Shown: in pieces, positions 32,118 to 32,298 of the stretch
Position numbering within the stretch: the first letter of the stretch is position 1
Layout of the letters: each line of letters begins with the position of its first letter
Source: an uncultured Planktomarina sp.
GTDB taxonomy: Bacteria > Pseudomonadota > Alphaproteobacteria > Rhodobacterales > Rhodobacteraceae
Direction: 5' to 3'
Assembly: GCA_913047725.1 (NCBI GenBank)
Contig: CAJWTH010000010.1
Location: 1 to 32,298, forward strand
DNA: 32,298 nt
Program-made: the position numbers and the translations under genes
Notes under the pieces: model-generated
Databases searched by the model: none
Told to the model about the DNA's origin: nothing
Seen by the model: only the letters and a program-made list of their open reading frames with translations

Positions 32118-32298
32118 GTGCATATAATTGTAGTTGGTAATGAAAAAGGTGGTTCTGGAAAATCAACCACAACTATGCATGTTGCAACGGCGCTCGCTCG
32201 AATGGGACATCGCATTGGAGCCCTGGACTTAGACCTCCGACAGAAAACATTTGCACAATACATATCCAACAGGGCACGATTTTCTGGTGAAAGCGGTG
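32118..32298 (+). CDS. mipZ: ParA-like division-site ATPase MipZ, N-terminal part only
   Basis: The first 60 codons are present; the gene runs off the window. HIIVVGNEKGGSGKSTTTMHVATALARMGHRIGALDLDLRQKTFAQYI contains the deviant Walker A motif KGGSGKST of ParA/MinD ATPases, and the GNEKGG and DLDLRQKTF segments are those of MipZ, which forms a polar gradient that positions FtsZ in alphaproteobacteria. Its place after rpmE also fits. The start is GTG at 32118 or the adjoining TTG at 32115; AGG lies a few bases upstream. The 140 bases before it are AT-rich and hold an inverted repeat. Confidence 0.88.
   Translation, partial: MHIIVVGNEKGGSGKSTTTMHVATALARMGHRIGALDLDLRQKTFAQYISNRARFSGESG

Overview
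The window reads as an ordinary chromosomal segment of an AT-rich marine alphaproteobacterium, most likely a low-GC member of the Rhodobacterales (roseobacter group). This is inferred from gene order and protein character: an F0-only ATP synthase operon (atpI-atpB-atpE-atpF'-atpF), an ffh / chorismate mutase / rpsP / rimM / trmD / rplS / rpmE / mipZ block, a TrmD with the N-terminal extension I associate with this order, and the moxR-DUF58-DUF4159 operon. I see no insertion sequence, prophage, CRISPR array, rRNA or tRNA.

Layout. 1-2262 (minus strand): truncated alpha/beta hydrolase, MarR-like regulator, small membrane protein, and an arylformamidase-like esterase. 2328-3803: an NAD(P)-dependent aldehyde dehydrogenase of the GabD type, closed by a strong shared terminator. 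3887-4342: a class A small heat-shock protein (minus), preceded by an RpoH-like promoter and a candidate ROSE RNA thermometer; divergent from it is an FMN-dependent L-lactate dehydrogenase (4598-5746). 5732-12412 (minus): a four-gene moxR operon with 4-base overlaps throughout. 12481-13062: DUF1285. 13066-16684 (minus): PLP-dependent trans-sulfuration enzyme, RluE-type pseudouridine synthase, crotonase and EamA transporter. 16898-20094 (minus): polA preceded by a 59-residue zinc-finger gene. 20194-21114: an ABC ATPase with no permease beside it. 21130-22642 (minus): HIT protein and adenosine kinase. 22840-23469: Ogt. 23645-26196 (minus): the F0 operon. 26389-26739: ArsR-type regulator. 27011 to the end: ffh, chorismate mutase, rpsP, a 48-residue ORF, rimM, trmD, rplS, rpmE and the start of mipZ.

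Most of the protein content is housekeeping. The less ordinary signals are mostly RNA-level: (1) a structured leader or small RNA (about 26832-26936) upstream of ffh with mutually exclusive pairings, one of which is a strong terminator; (2) the RpoH promoter plus ROSE-like element before hsp20; (3) a set of hairpins and a terminator between rpsP, rimM-trmD and rplS, placed where differential expression of ribosomal proteins and modification enzymes would be set; (4) a hairpin just after atpE; (5) a 33-bp tandem repeat giving S16 a long Glu/Ala-rich tail. Several genes start with TTG or GTG (atpB, the DUF58 gene, rluE, the esterase, atpI, adenosine kinase, mipZ). No clearly new multi-gene system was found; the ffh-leader RNA is the best candidate for something undescribed.
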